From the NCBI GenBank assembly GCA_900772095.1, contig CAAGQJ010000058.1, forward strand, positions 1 through 10,737: a DNA stretch of 10,737 nucleotides, read 5' to 3'. Made by a program: the position numbers and the translations under genes. The notes beneath the pieces were generated by a model. The model had not been told where the DNA came from. It worked only from the letters and a program-made list of their open reading frames with translations, and did no database searches. Shown here one piece after another: positions 1-6,999 of this stretch. Position 1 is the first letter of the stretch. Each line of letters starts with the position of its first letter. The DNA comes from Bacilli bacterium (GTDB taxonomy: Bacteria > Bacillota_I > Bacilli_A > RF39 > UBA660).

Positions 1-14
1 AACTTCTCAAATAC

Positions 15-55
15 AAAAAGAATTTTAAAAACAATGATTTTTTAAAATTCTTTTT
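15..55 (-). terminator. Long AT-rich hairpin ending the 172-aa gene, possibly bidirectional
   Basis: Bases 15-31 and 39-55 are perfect inverse complements (17 bp with a single G-C pair) around a 7-nt loop. The right arm covers the stop codon and last codons of the gene. Read on the minus strand the hairpin ends in a T5 run; read on the plus strand it is followed by T-rich sequence through base 57. That symmetry suits a terminator shared with a convergent gene to the left of the window, but such a gene is not visible. Confidence 0.65.
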
Positions 56-560
56 TTCTTAATCTTTGAAGCAAATTTTTCTCTGAAACCTTATATTCAT
101 TTAATAATTGTATTATCCTACTAATTTCTTCATCACTAAATATTAACCTTATACCATTCTTAATATATAAAGTATTACCATTAGAAACATAAGTATTATC
201 CTTGATACTATCATACTTATCCAATATAATTTTATATAATACATTTAAATAAGGAAACTCCATTAAATCTTGAAGTAATACTTTCTTTATGTCCTCCATA
301 TCAATAATATCTGTACTATAATCAAATTTTTCTCCCTTATAATAACCAAAATCATAATATTGACTAGTTTTTAAATTAAAAGTAAAATGCACGTCCTTCT
401 TGCCATTTACTACATTATAACTATCAAAAACTGTAACTAACGCTAAATTAATATCTTTGTAATTAACCACTTTATCTTTTCCAATAATTAAAACATAATT
501 TTCATCCTCTAAAGCATTTAATACCCCAACAAGTAGTTTGTAAAAATTCTCAATGTCCAT
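42..560 (-). CDS. Hypothetical soluble protein, 172 aa
   Basis: I do not recognise this family. The product has no signal peptide, membrane segment or cysteine, and is a mixed alpha/beta protein rich in Asp, Tyr, Asn and Lys, so a cytosolic location is likely. The N-terminal part (about 1-60) has alternating hydrophobic strands; a Tyr-rich stretch follows near 68-82, then an acidic segment (about 83-95), and the C-terminus (about 143-172) looks helical and ends in a basic patch (RLRKK). The ATG start is supported by an AGGTGAT Shine-Dalgarno directly upstream. It lies 82 nt downstream of parC but is separated from it by a strong terminator and has its own candidate promoter, so it is probably a separate transcription unit. 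Its last codons form one arm of the terminator hairpin. Function unknown; confident only that it is a real gene. Confidence 0.8.
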   Translation of the reverse strand: MDIENFYKLLVGVLNALEDENYVLIIGKDKVVNYKDINLALVTVFDSYNVVNGKKDVHFTFNLKTSQYYDFGYYKGEKFDYSTDIIDMEDIKKVLLQDLMEFPYLNVLYKIILDKYDSIKDNTYVSNGNTLYIKNGIRLIFSDEEISRIIQLLNEYKVSEKNLLQRLRKKEF

Positions 561-583
561 AAAATCACCTATAAAGTTCCTTT

Positions 584-612
584 AATATATCATAATTAAT
601 AAAAAAAAGCAA
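584..612 (-). promoter_or_regulatory. Candidate sigma-A promoter of the 172-aa gene
   Basis: On the minus strand a TTGCTT -35 (612-607) and a TATATT -10 (589-584) are separated by exactly 17 nt. Transcription would start near 577, giving a leader of about 17 nt that holds little more than the AGGTGAT ribosome binding site. The site lies just downstream of the parC terminator, where a new promoter is expected. AT-rich sequence makes chance matches common. Confidence 0.45.
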
Positions 613-621
613 ACTAACATT

Positions 622-644
622 AAAAAAAGATGTAAACACATCTT
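622..644 (-). terminator. Intrinsic terminator of parC, overlapping its stop codon
   Basis: On the minus strand AAGATGT (644-638), loop GTTT, ACATCTT (633-627) form a perfect 7-bp stem followed by a T-run through 622. The stem begins inside the TAA stop codon of parC (643-645), so there is essentially no 3' untranslated spacer. Confidence 0.85.
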
Positions 645-3192
645 AATCTAATAATTCATCAATTTTAGACAATTCATCATCTATTTCCAATAATGATATT
701 TGATGAGTAGTCTTTACACTCTTAACTTCCTTTTCTTCTTTTATTTCATTAGAAACTTCATCTAATTTTTCCTTAACTTCCTCTTCTACTTCTTTTTCCA
801 AATTTACCACTAGAAATACTTCTTTTATCTTTTCCTTACAAATTGTACTACCAGTTTTATATCTATCACTAATAGGTAAATCGGTATTCTTTATTTCCTC
901 TATTCCTGTATTAAGTTTCAAACCAAAATGCCTCTTATTATCAGTTATAAATACATCAATTACATGATATGGATTTGTTTTTACTTCTCTTAAAAGTAAT
1001 AAACCACGTCTAGCTCTAGTACTTTTTTCAAATAAATTTAACTTAACTCTCTTACCAGTTTCCCTATCAGTAAATATACTTACATACTCCAAATCTTTAT
1101 CAAAATTAATTACTTTTACTACATAATCATTCTTTAACGATATAGATTTAACACCAGAAGACTTTATTCCTGAACTAGGAACTTCACTTATATCAAACCA
1201 CAAACTATAACCATTATAAGTTGCAATCATAATATCATCATATTTAGATAAGAATACATCTACAACTTCATCATTTTCCTTTAATTTCATACATGATATT
1301 GGCTTAGTATAACGATTAACTTTGAAATCACTCAATTTTGTCTTCTTAATCATTCCATCTTTACTTGCTAATACAATATCTTTATTTACATTAAAATCCC
1401 TTATTAAAATACTACTTATTATTCTTTCATTTTCTTCAATCTTTATAATATTACTTATATGTTTTCCTAACATTCTCCACTTAATATCAGGAATTTCATG
1501 TACTGGTAAATATAAATAATTACCCAAATTAGTAAACAATAATAATACATCTAAAGTACTTGCTTCATATAAACCAATTACATAATCATTTTCTTTTAAT
1601 AAAGACTCTTCAGTATTAGCCAAATAACCTCTTTTACTTGTTCTTTTTACATAACCATCACTAGTTACTAAAACCACTACATCCTCTTTAGGTATCATCT
1701 TAGTAGTATCTATTTTAATCTCAACCTCATCATCAGTAATAAGCGTTTTTCTAGGAACATCATATTCTTTTTTAATATTCCTTAATTCATTTTTCATTAC
1801 TTTCTTTAACTCTTCTTCTTCATTTATTATTTTAGATAAACCTTCAATTATAAGTTTCAAATTATTTGCCTCTTCCTCAAGTAAAACCATATCAGTATTA
1901 CTCAAACGATACAATTGTAAAGTAACTATAGCCTCAGCTTGTTCCATAGTAAATTCAAATTTCTTTACTAGATTTTCCTTAGCATCTGCTTTATTTTTAC
2001 TTTGTCTAATTGTTCTTATAACTTCATCCAATATAGAAACAGCCTTTATTAAACCCAAAACTATATGAAGACGTTTTTCAGCATGATTTAAATCAAACTT
2101 AGTACGATATAAAACAACTTCCTTAAAATGCTCAATATAAGCATCTAATATATCAAGTACTGATAATAATTTTGGTCTTCTTTTTACTATAGCAATCATA
2201 TTGTAATTATAAGAAGCTTGTAAATCAGTATTCTTATACAAATAATTAAGTATTAACTGTTCATCTGCTTCCTTCTTAATATCTATAGCAATTCTAAGAC
2301 CATCCTTATCAGACTCATCACGTACTTCAATTATACCCTCTATCTTCTTATCTATTCTAATTTCATCTATTTTTTTAACTATATTTACTTTCAAAATATC
2401 ATAAGGTATTTCCGTTACTATTAACGACGTTTTATTCTTTTCCTTTTCTATAGAAACTTTCGACCTAACAAATATTCTACCACGCCCAGTAGTAAGAGCA
2501 TTTTTTAAACCATCTTTATCAAGCACAATACCACCAGTTGGAAAATCAGGACCTTTAATTATATCAAGTATAGTTTCCATATGACAATTTGGATTATCAA
2601 TTCTTTTTATAGTAGCATCAATAACTTCTCCCAAATTATGAGGAGGTATATTCGTAGCATATCCTGCCGAAATACCTGTAGTACCATTAACTAAAAGATT
2701 AGGAAACTTAGCAGGTAACACAGTTGGTTCCATAATTGAATCATCAAAATTAGGTGCAAAAAGCACTGTATTTTTATCTATATCTTTTAATAATTCATTA
2801 GAAATCTTAGAAAGTCTAGCCTCAGTATAACGATATGCCGCTGGAGAATCTCCATCTATTGAACCATTATTACCATGCATTTCAATAAGAGGATTCTTAA
2901 TCTTCCAATCTTGACTTAAACGAACCATTGCATCATATATACTAGTATCACCATGTGGATGAAAAGAACCAATAACATCTCCAACCGTTTTAGCACTTTT
3001 TCTATATGGCTTATCATAAGTATTTCTACCAATATACATCGCATATAAAATTCTTCTTTGTACCGGTTTTAAACCATCCCTAACATCAGGAATCGCACGG
3101 TCCTGAATAATATATTTAGAATATCTACCAAATCTTTCTCCCATTATCTCCTCAAGAGAATAGTCATATATCTTTTCTATTATGTTTTTCAT
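643..3192 (-). CDS. parC: DNA topoisomerase IV subunit A (ParC/GrlA)
   Basis: This is the DNA cleavage-religation subunit of topoisomerase IV, which works with ParE to decatenate daughter chromosomes. The N-terminal breakage-reunion domain (about 1-490) contains KPVQRRILYAM (42-52), the quinolone-pocket segment HPHGDTSIYDAM (78-89) and AAYRYTEARL with catalytic Tyr122 and Arg121. The sequence MVRLSQDWK (89-97) is typical of Gram-positive ParC, where GyrA has MVRMAQDF. A beta-pinwheel C-terminal domain (about 500-790) follows; it lacks the GyrA box QRRGGKG and has KRTSKRGYLA instead, supporting ParC over GyrA. The last 50 residues (799-849) are a highly charged, Glu/Lys-rich tail. At 849 aa it is slightly longer than B. 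subtilis ParC, which is a little over 800. The ATG follows an AGGTGAT ribosome binding site. It has its own promoter and terminator, and parE is not adjacent, unlike the usual parE-parC pair. Confidence 0.95.
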   Translation of the reverse strand: MKNIIEKIYDYSLEEIMGERFGRYSKYIIQDRAIPDVRDGLKPVQRRILYAMYIGRNTYDKPYRKSAKTVGDVIGSFHPHGDTSIYDAMVRLSQDWKIKNPLIEMHGNNGSIDGDSPAAYRYTEARLSKISNELLKDIDKNTVLFAPNFDDSIMEPTVLPAKFPNLLVNGTTGISAGYATNIPPHNLGEVIDATIKRIDNPNCHMETILDIIKGPDFPTGGIVLDKDGLKNALTTGRGRIFVRSKVSIEKEKNKTSLIVTEIPYDILKVNIVKKIDEIRIDKKIEGIIEVRDESDKDGLRIAIDIKKEADEQLILNYLYKNTDLQASYNYNMIAIVKRRPKLLSVLDILDAYIEHFKEVVLYRTKFDLNHAEKRLHIVLGLIKAVSILDEVIRTIRQSKNKADAKENLVKKFEFTMEQAEAIVTLQLYRLSNTDMVLLEEEANNLKLIIEGLSKIINEEEELKKVMKNELRNIKKEYDVPRKTLITDDEVEIKIDTTKMIPKEDVVVLVTSDGYVKRTSKRGYLANTEESLLKENDYVIGLYEASTLDVLLLFTNLGNYLYLPVHEIPDIKWRMLGKHISNIIKIEENERIISSILIRDFNVNKDIVLASKDGMIKKTKLSDFKVNRYTKPISCMKLKENDEVVDVFLSKYDDIMIATYNGYSLWFDISEVPSSGIKSSGVKSISLKNDYVVKVINFDKDLEYVSIFTDRETGKRVKLNLFEKSTRARRGLLLLREVKTNPYHVIDVFITDNKRHFGLKLNTGIEEIKNTDLPISDRYKTGSTICKEKIKEVFLVVNLEKEVEEEVKEKLDEVSNEIKEEKEVKSVKTTHQISLLEIDDELSKIDELLD

Positions 3193-3209
3193 AACATCAC
3201 CTATAATAC

Positions 3210-3238
3210 ATTATAAACTAAAAAAAGTTTTTTTTCAA
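3210..3238 (-). promoter_or_regulatory. Sigma-A promoter of parC
   Basis: A TTGAAA -35 (3238-3233) and a perfect TATAAT -10 (3215-3210) are spaced by exactly 17 nt. The start would be near 3203, immediately before the AGGTGAT ribosome binding site (3202-3196), giving an unusually short leader of about 11 nt. The -35 lies within the hairpin described as the terminator of the upstream gene. Confidence 0.7.
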
Positions 3239-3244
3239 AAACTT
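3220..3244 (-). terminator. Weak terminator-like hairpin after the 135-aa membrane protein gene
   Basis: On the minus strand AAGTTTTT (3244-3237), a GAAA tetraloop and AAAAACTT (3232-3225) are followed by five Ts. It sits about 42 nt after the stop codon of the upstream gene. The stem has only one G-C pair per arm, so its stability is low, and it overlaps the parC -35 element. It could stop readthrough into parC or do little. Confidence 0.4.
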
Positions 3245-3286
3245 GACACATATTTTTTACAAATAAAATAAAAAAGAAAGAAAATT

Positions 3287-3694
3287 CTATAAAACTTCTA
3301 TCTCTTCCTTAGAAACTTCCTTTTTATCTTCATTAACAACTTTATTATAACCACCTACATTAATATTAGTTTTAGGACTATTACCACCATATATTTTAAC
3401 TTCTTTTTCTCTAACCGGTTTTTCTTCTTCTAAAAATACTGGTTTAGCCTCTATCTTTATATCATCAATCATTGGACTATTATTTTCTACTATATTAGGT
3501 TCATCTATAATAGTCACCTCAGGCATTAAATTTTTATCCATTTCTTTATCATCTTCTTCACTTAAAGAAAAAACAAGTTCCTCTTTATCTACTTTTTTAT
3601 ATGCAATAAGACCCACTACTATCGATAAAATCAATAATACAATACCTACCAAAATTAATATACCAGGAAATTCAAAAAACATCTTAATGCTCAT
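3287..3694 (-). CDS. Hypothetical single-pass membrane protein, acidic tail, 135 aa
   Basis: I do not recognise this family. A hydrophobic helix spans about residues 8-31 and is followed by AYKK, so the positive-inside rule puts the C-terminal 100 residues in the cytoplasm. That tail is rich in Glu, Asp and Lys, looks disordered, and contains a distinctive glycine motif at 101-117 with IYGGNSP and NVGGYN halves. I chose the ATG at 3694: AGAGGTGG lies 8 nt upstream of it, whereas the in-frame GTG at 3706 is inside that ribosome binding site. It lies between the M16 genes and parC on the same strand, with a candidate promoter and a weak terminator, so it may be transcribed alone. The composition recalls small bitopic scaffold or division proteins, but that is only an analogy. 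It does not resemble RodZ, which follows ymfFH a few genes later in B. subtilis. Confidence 0.75.
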   Translation of the reverse strand: MSIKMFFEFPGILILVGIVLLILSIVVGLIAYKKVDKEELVFSLSEEDDKEMDKNLMPEVTIIDEPNIVENNSPMIDDIKIEAKPVFLEEEKPVREKEVKIYGGNSPKTNINVGGYNKVVNEDKKEVSKEEIEVL

Positions 3695-3722
3695 GAAAAC
3701 TACCACCTCTATTCTAAATAAT

Positions 3723-3751
3723 ATAATAACAAAAAATTAAAACTTTTACAA
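3723..3751 (-). promoter_or_regulatory. Candidate sigma-A promoter of the 135-aa membrane protein gene
   Basis: TTGTAA (3751-3746) and TATTAT (3728-3723) are 17 nt apart on the minus strand. Transcription would begin near 3716, giving a leader of about 22 nt before the ATG. The -35 begins six bases after the stop codon of the ymfH-like gene. An overlapping TATATT (3725-3720) is an alternative -10. Confidence 0.45.
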
Positions 3752-3756
3752 GGACT

Positions 3757-5022
3757 TTAATCATTTTTAATAATTAAAATTGCTCTGTTAGAAAAATCAA
3801 GTTCATTTAACACTCTTATCATAGTATTAAAATCAAGACTTCTTTTATCACTAATAGAATTATATTTATAAGTATTATATTCTAAAATATCATCTAACAT
3901 ATTATATAAAGTTGCATTAGTATTATCTATCATTCTAACTTCACTAGCAATCCATGTCTTCTTAAGTCTCACAAAATCATCCTCATTTAATTTTACATTC
4001 TTAATATTAGAAATATAACTAGTTAATTCATCAATTAACTCTTTTTCCTTTTTAGTAGAAATATAAAACTCTATCAAATAATGAGTTCCAATATCAGTAA
4101 TATTATAACCAAATGAAATAAATAATTCCTTATTTAACAAATACTCCCTAAAACTTGACGAAGAACCAAAATGAAGAGACAAAATCATTTGTAAATAATA
4201 ATCTAAATAATACTTATCAATATCAAATAATGACTTATTCATTTTATACGAAATAGCAATTTTAGTATTTTCTACCGGAAACTTTAAAACATCACTTGCT
4301 TTTTTAACCCCATCAGGTTCATCATTTTGAATTTTAGTTACAGTATCACCAGTATTTTTAAAATCCTTCAATTCCTCTTTAATAATATTTATTGTCTTAT
4401 CAGGATTAAAATCACCAGTTATTAAAATAAACATATTATTTGGAGTATAAAAACTCTTATAACACAAATACAAATCTTCCTTAGTTATACTCTTAATCTC
4501 ATCCAAAGAACCAATTACTTTTTTACCATAATTACTATTAAATAATGTATTCTCTTTTATTTTTTCATACAAAACTCTATCAGGATTATCCAAATACATC
4601 CTAGCTTCCTCTAATATAATCCCCTTTTCTTTTTGAACTTGTTCATCAGTTATATGAAAATTAGTAATCCAATTAAGTAAATATCTTAAATTAGGATAAA
4701 AAGAATTATTTCCAGTAAAATAATAACCAGTATAATTAAAACTAGTCGAAGCATTTACATCAGTACCAGTTTTACCATAAAATTCAAATGGTGATTCATC
4801 TTGTTCAAATAATTTATGCTCTAAAAAATGTGCAACACCACTAGGAACTTTTACTAATTTTCCATTTAATTTAAACTCTAAGTCAATACCTCCAAACTTA
4901 GTACCAAAAAAAGCAAAATGACTTTTCTTATAAGGAAGAGGTATCATATATACTTCTAAACCTGTATCTAATTTCTCATAAAACAAGTTTTCTTCAAAAT
5001 TATTAATATTAATCTTTTCCAT
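3757..5022 (-). CDS. ymfH: M16 family zinc peptidase, YmfH-like (catalytic subunit)
   Basis: A soluble M16 (pitrilysin/processing-peptidase family) protein of 421 aa with the usual two-repeat M16 length. The inverted zinc motif HFLEH (65-69) supplies His65, catalytic Glu68 and His69; the distal ligand is in ILEEA, probably Glu139. Other M16 landmarks are the NASTSFNYTGYYF segment (90-102) and DNPDRVLYE (145-153). The C-terminal repeat has an FREYLLNKELFISFGY segment that resembles the family's Arg-containing substrate-binding region. Its ATG lies inside the end of the ymfF-like gene (14-nt overlap), preceded by AGAGGAAG, so translation is probably coupled and the two products made together. 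NCBI-style annotation calls this family 'EF-P 5-aminopentanol modification-associated protein YfmH', named from its B. subtilis neighbourhood with the reductase ymfI; no ymfI is present here, so that role is not supported by this window. Substrate unknown. Confidence 0.88.
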   Translation of the reverse strand: MEKININNFEENLFYEKLDTGLEVYMIPLPYKKSHFAFFGTKFGGIDLEFKLNGKLVKVPSGVAHFLEHKLFEQDESPFEFYGKTGTDVNASTSFNYTGYYFTGNNSFYPNLRYLLNWITNFHITDEQVQKEKGIILEEARMYLDNPDRVLYEKIKENTLFNSNYGKKVIGSLDEIKSITKEDLYLCYKSFYTPNNMFILITGDFNPDKTINIIKEELKDFKNTGDTVTKIQNDEPDGVKKASDVLKFPVENTKIAISYKMNKSLFDIDKYYLDYYLQMILSLHFGSSSSFREYLLNKELFISFGYNITDIGTHYLIEFYISTKKEKELIDELTSYISNIKNVKLNEDDFVRLKKTWIASEVRMIDNTNATLYNMLDDILEYNTYKYNSISDKRSLDFNTMIRVLNELDFSNRAILIIKND

Positions 5023-6274
5023 GTTCTTCCTCTTTTAACAAATAAATTGTATCAATCTTTATCTTCTTAGCAAGTTTTATAACATCCTCTTTTCTTATAC
5101 TATTTACCTCTTTTATTTCTTTTTCATACTTATCTAAACTTAAATATTTTAAATTATAATAATACTCACTAATTGAAGATTGATACTCATATACTTCGTT
5201 AATGACACTTATATATAAACTTCTAGCCTTTTCTAAATCCAAGTCACTAAATATACCATTTTGCATATCTTCCATTTCCTTTTTTATTGAAGTTATTACA
5301 TTTGAAGTATTTTCTATAGAAATACCAGCATTTATAATTAAAATATCATCAGCCCTTCTAAAACCAGAAGAAATAGTATAAGCATAAGACTTCTTTTCCC
5401 TAATATTCTTAAAAAACTTAGAATCCGGACTATTACCCAAAATAATATTATATAATACCGCTACATACTTTTTTTCCTTATTAGTTAACCTACCCAAACT
5501 ACACGAAATAGCAAGTTTAGTTTGATTAAATAAACTATTTTCCTCTATTTCTTTTATCTTTCTTTTTGTATTACGATAATCTATAGAAAAATCATCAATA
5601 ACTTTATTATTAATATTAAAATTAAACTTACTATTAATTATATCAAGAATTTTTTTCTCATCAAAATCACCAATAACAAAAATATCAATATTATTATTAG
5701 ACAAAAACTCTTTATAATATGAATATAAAGAAAATGAATTAATACTATCTAAATCTTCTAAATAACCATCCATTTGATATGAAAATGGATAATCACCCAA
5801 AGACTCTTTTAATTTTCTATTAATATAAAGATTAGGGTTTTCCCTAATACTCTTTATACTTTCCTTCATATTCTCTTTAGATAAATTAAACACCTCATTA
5901 TTAAAATGATTATCTTCCACATTTGGATTAAAAATTATATCATGAAAAAAATCAAATGAAGCATCTAACATACCATCTTCGGTATATTTAGGATTTAACA
6001 TAGATAAACTAAATTCCGTAACAAAATAATTACCTATTCTCTTATTAAGAGCATATACATCAGCACCATATAAATCCTGTTTTTTAATATTCATTTGTCT
6101 TTTTGAAGGATAACTCTTACATGAAAAATTCAAATTATCCACTAATAAATTACGTATAGTAATTTCCTCTTTTTTTACTTTACTAGTAAAAACTATTTTA
6201 AAAAATAATGTCTTAAACTTATTTGTTTTAATCAAATGAAGTTCATCAAACTCTCCAAGTAATTTATAGTTCAT
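5009..6274 (-). CDS. ymfF: M16 family protein, YmfF-like (non-catalytic partner)
   Basis: A 421-aa M16-family protein of the same length as the gene that follows it. The place where HxxEH would be expected (about 40-50, RNLLVDNLNF) has no zinc ligands, so it is probably catalytically inactive. It keeps the DLYGADV segment (67-73) and the C-terminal FKNIREKKSYAYTISSG (288-304) with the Arg292/Tyr299 pair that other M16 heterodimers use to hold substrate. The natural reading is a heterodimer with the downstream ymfH-like product, each supplying part of the active site. The start is an ATG preceded by CTGGAGGATAAT, 12 nt after deoD, and its 3' end overlaps the partner gene by 14 nt. NCBI-style annotation calls this family YfmF (EF-P 5-aminopentanol modification-associated). 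Heterodimer formation is inferred from the motifs and known M16 pairs. Confidence 0.85.
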   Translation of the reverse strand: MNYKLLGEFDELHLIKTNKFKTLFFKIVFTSKVKKEEITIRNLLVDNLNFSCKSYPSKRQMNIKKQDLYGADVYALNKRIGNYFVTEFSLSMLNPKYTEDGMLDASFDFFHDIIFNPNVEDNHFNNEVFNLSKENMKESIKSIRENPNLYINRKLKESLGDYPFSYQMDGYLEDLDSINSFSLYSYYKEFLSNNNIDIFVIGDFDEKKILDIINSKFNFNINNKVIDDFSIDYRNTKRKIKEIEENSLFNQTKLAISCSLGRLTNKEKKYVAVLYNIILGNSPDSKFFKNIREKKSYAYTISSGFRRADDILIINAGISIENTSNVITSIKKEMEDMQNGIFSDLDLEKARSLYISVINEVYEYQSSISEYYYNLKYLSLDKYEKEIKEVNSIRKEDVIKLAKKIKIDTIYLLKEEEHGKD

Positions 6275-6286
6275 ATTATCCTCCAG

Positions 6287-6985
6287 TTATTTTTTTACTG
6301 CCTCAAGTACCAATTTAATCGCATCATTAAATGTAGTCTCTCTTTCTTCACTTGTTAATCTTTCATGAGTTTCCAAATTATCAGAAACCGTAAGAACTGC
6401 ACTAGCATCCTTACCAAGCATTTTAGCTACATAAAACAGTGCAAAACATTCCATTTCAACTCCCAAACAATAATTTTCCTTAATATGCTCATCCTCATAT
6501 TTATTATAAAATATATCACTAGTATTAATATTACCAATTTTTATAGATATATTATTCTTATTAGCAGAATTTACAATAGATTGCCCAAGTAATACTGAAC
6601 TTTTGCATAAATGAACATCCTCGCCATTATACTGAAAAGCAAAATTAGATAAAGTATATGCCTTCTCTACCAATAAAATATCTCTTAACTTTATTTCACT
6701 GCTATAAGAACCACAAGAACCTAATCTAATAATTTTTTTTACCCCATACTCATTAAACAATTCGTAAGCATAAATTCCCATACTAGGCATACCCATACCT
6801 GATGTCATAACTGTAATTCTTCTTCCATTATAATAACCAGTATAAGCAAGAGCAAGTCTTACATTATTAACAAGTTTTATATCTGTCAAAAAATTTTCTG
6901 CAATATACTTTGTACGAAGTGGATCTCCTGGCATTATTACAATATCACTAATATTTTCTTTTTCTGCATTCATATGTGGTGTCAT
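6287..6985 (-). CDS. deoD: Purine-nucleoside phosphorylase, DeoD type
   Basis: Cytosolic enzyme that splits purine (deoxy)ribonucleosides with phosphate to free base and (deoxy)ribose-1-phosphate, in purine salvage. At 232 aa it matches the hexameric trimeric-fold DeoD class. The start MTPHMNAEKENI fits the family N-terminus, with His4 reaching into the neighbouring subunit's site. Phosphate-binding residues are in MPGDPLRTKYIAE (Gly20, Arg24) and IIRLGSCGSY (Arg87). GVEMECFALF (175-184) provides the ribose-binding Met/Glu, and SDN (201-203) holds the catalytic Asp202, followed by Arg215 in ERETTFNDA. All key residues of E. coli DeoD appear present, so it should be active. AAGGAG precedes the ATG and the gene starts 14 nt after ftsK, so it is co-transcribed with ftsK and the M16 pair. 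In B. subtilis ymfC and ymfD occupy the space between spoIIIE and ymfF, so deoD here is a notable difference. Confidence 0.95.
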   Translation of the reverse strand: MTPHMNAEKENISDIVIMPGDPLRTKYIAENFLTDIKLVNNVRLALAYTGYYNGRRITVMTSGMGMPSMGIYAYELFNEYGVKKIIRLGSCGSYSSEIKLRDILLVEKAYTLSNFAFQYNGEDVHLCKSSVLLGQSIVNSANKNNISIKIGNINTSDIFYNKYEDEHIKENYCLGVEMECFALFYVAKMLGKDASAVLTVSDNLETHERLTSEERETTFNDAIKLVLEAVKK

Positions 6986-6999
6986 ATAATCAACTCCTT

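Noticed and set aside
1322..1519. Plus-strand open frame of 65 codons
   Set aside because: It lies wholly inside parC, on the opposite strand, is Ile/Leu/Phe-rich as expected for an antisense shadow, and has no ribosome binding site.
3243..3248. Perfect TTGACA on the plus strand
   Set aside because: No acceptable -10 follows at 16-18 nt and no plus-strand gene lies downstream; it would only read antisense into the 135-aa gene.
3695..3706. GTG start for the 135-aa membrane protein
   Set aside because: This GTG is part of the AGAGGTGG ribosome binding site that serves the ATG at 3694.
3726..3775. Possible terminator hairpin after the ymfH-like gene (ATTAAA with TTTAAT before a T run)
   Set aside because: Only about six A-T pairs with a 14-nt loop; too weak to call in this AT-rich sequence.
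6365..6592. Plus-strand open frame of 75 codons
   Set aside because: Antisense shadow of deoD with no recognisable protein features.
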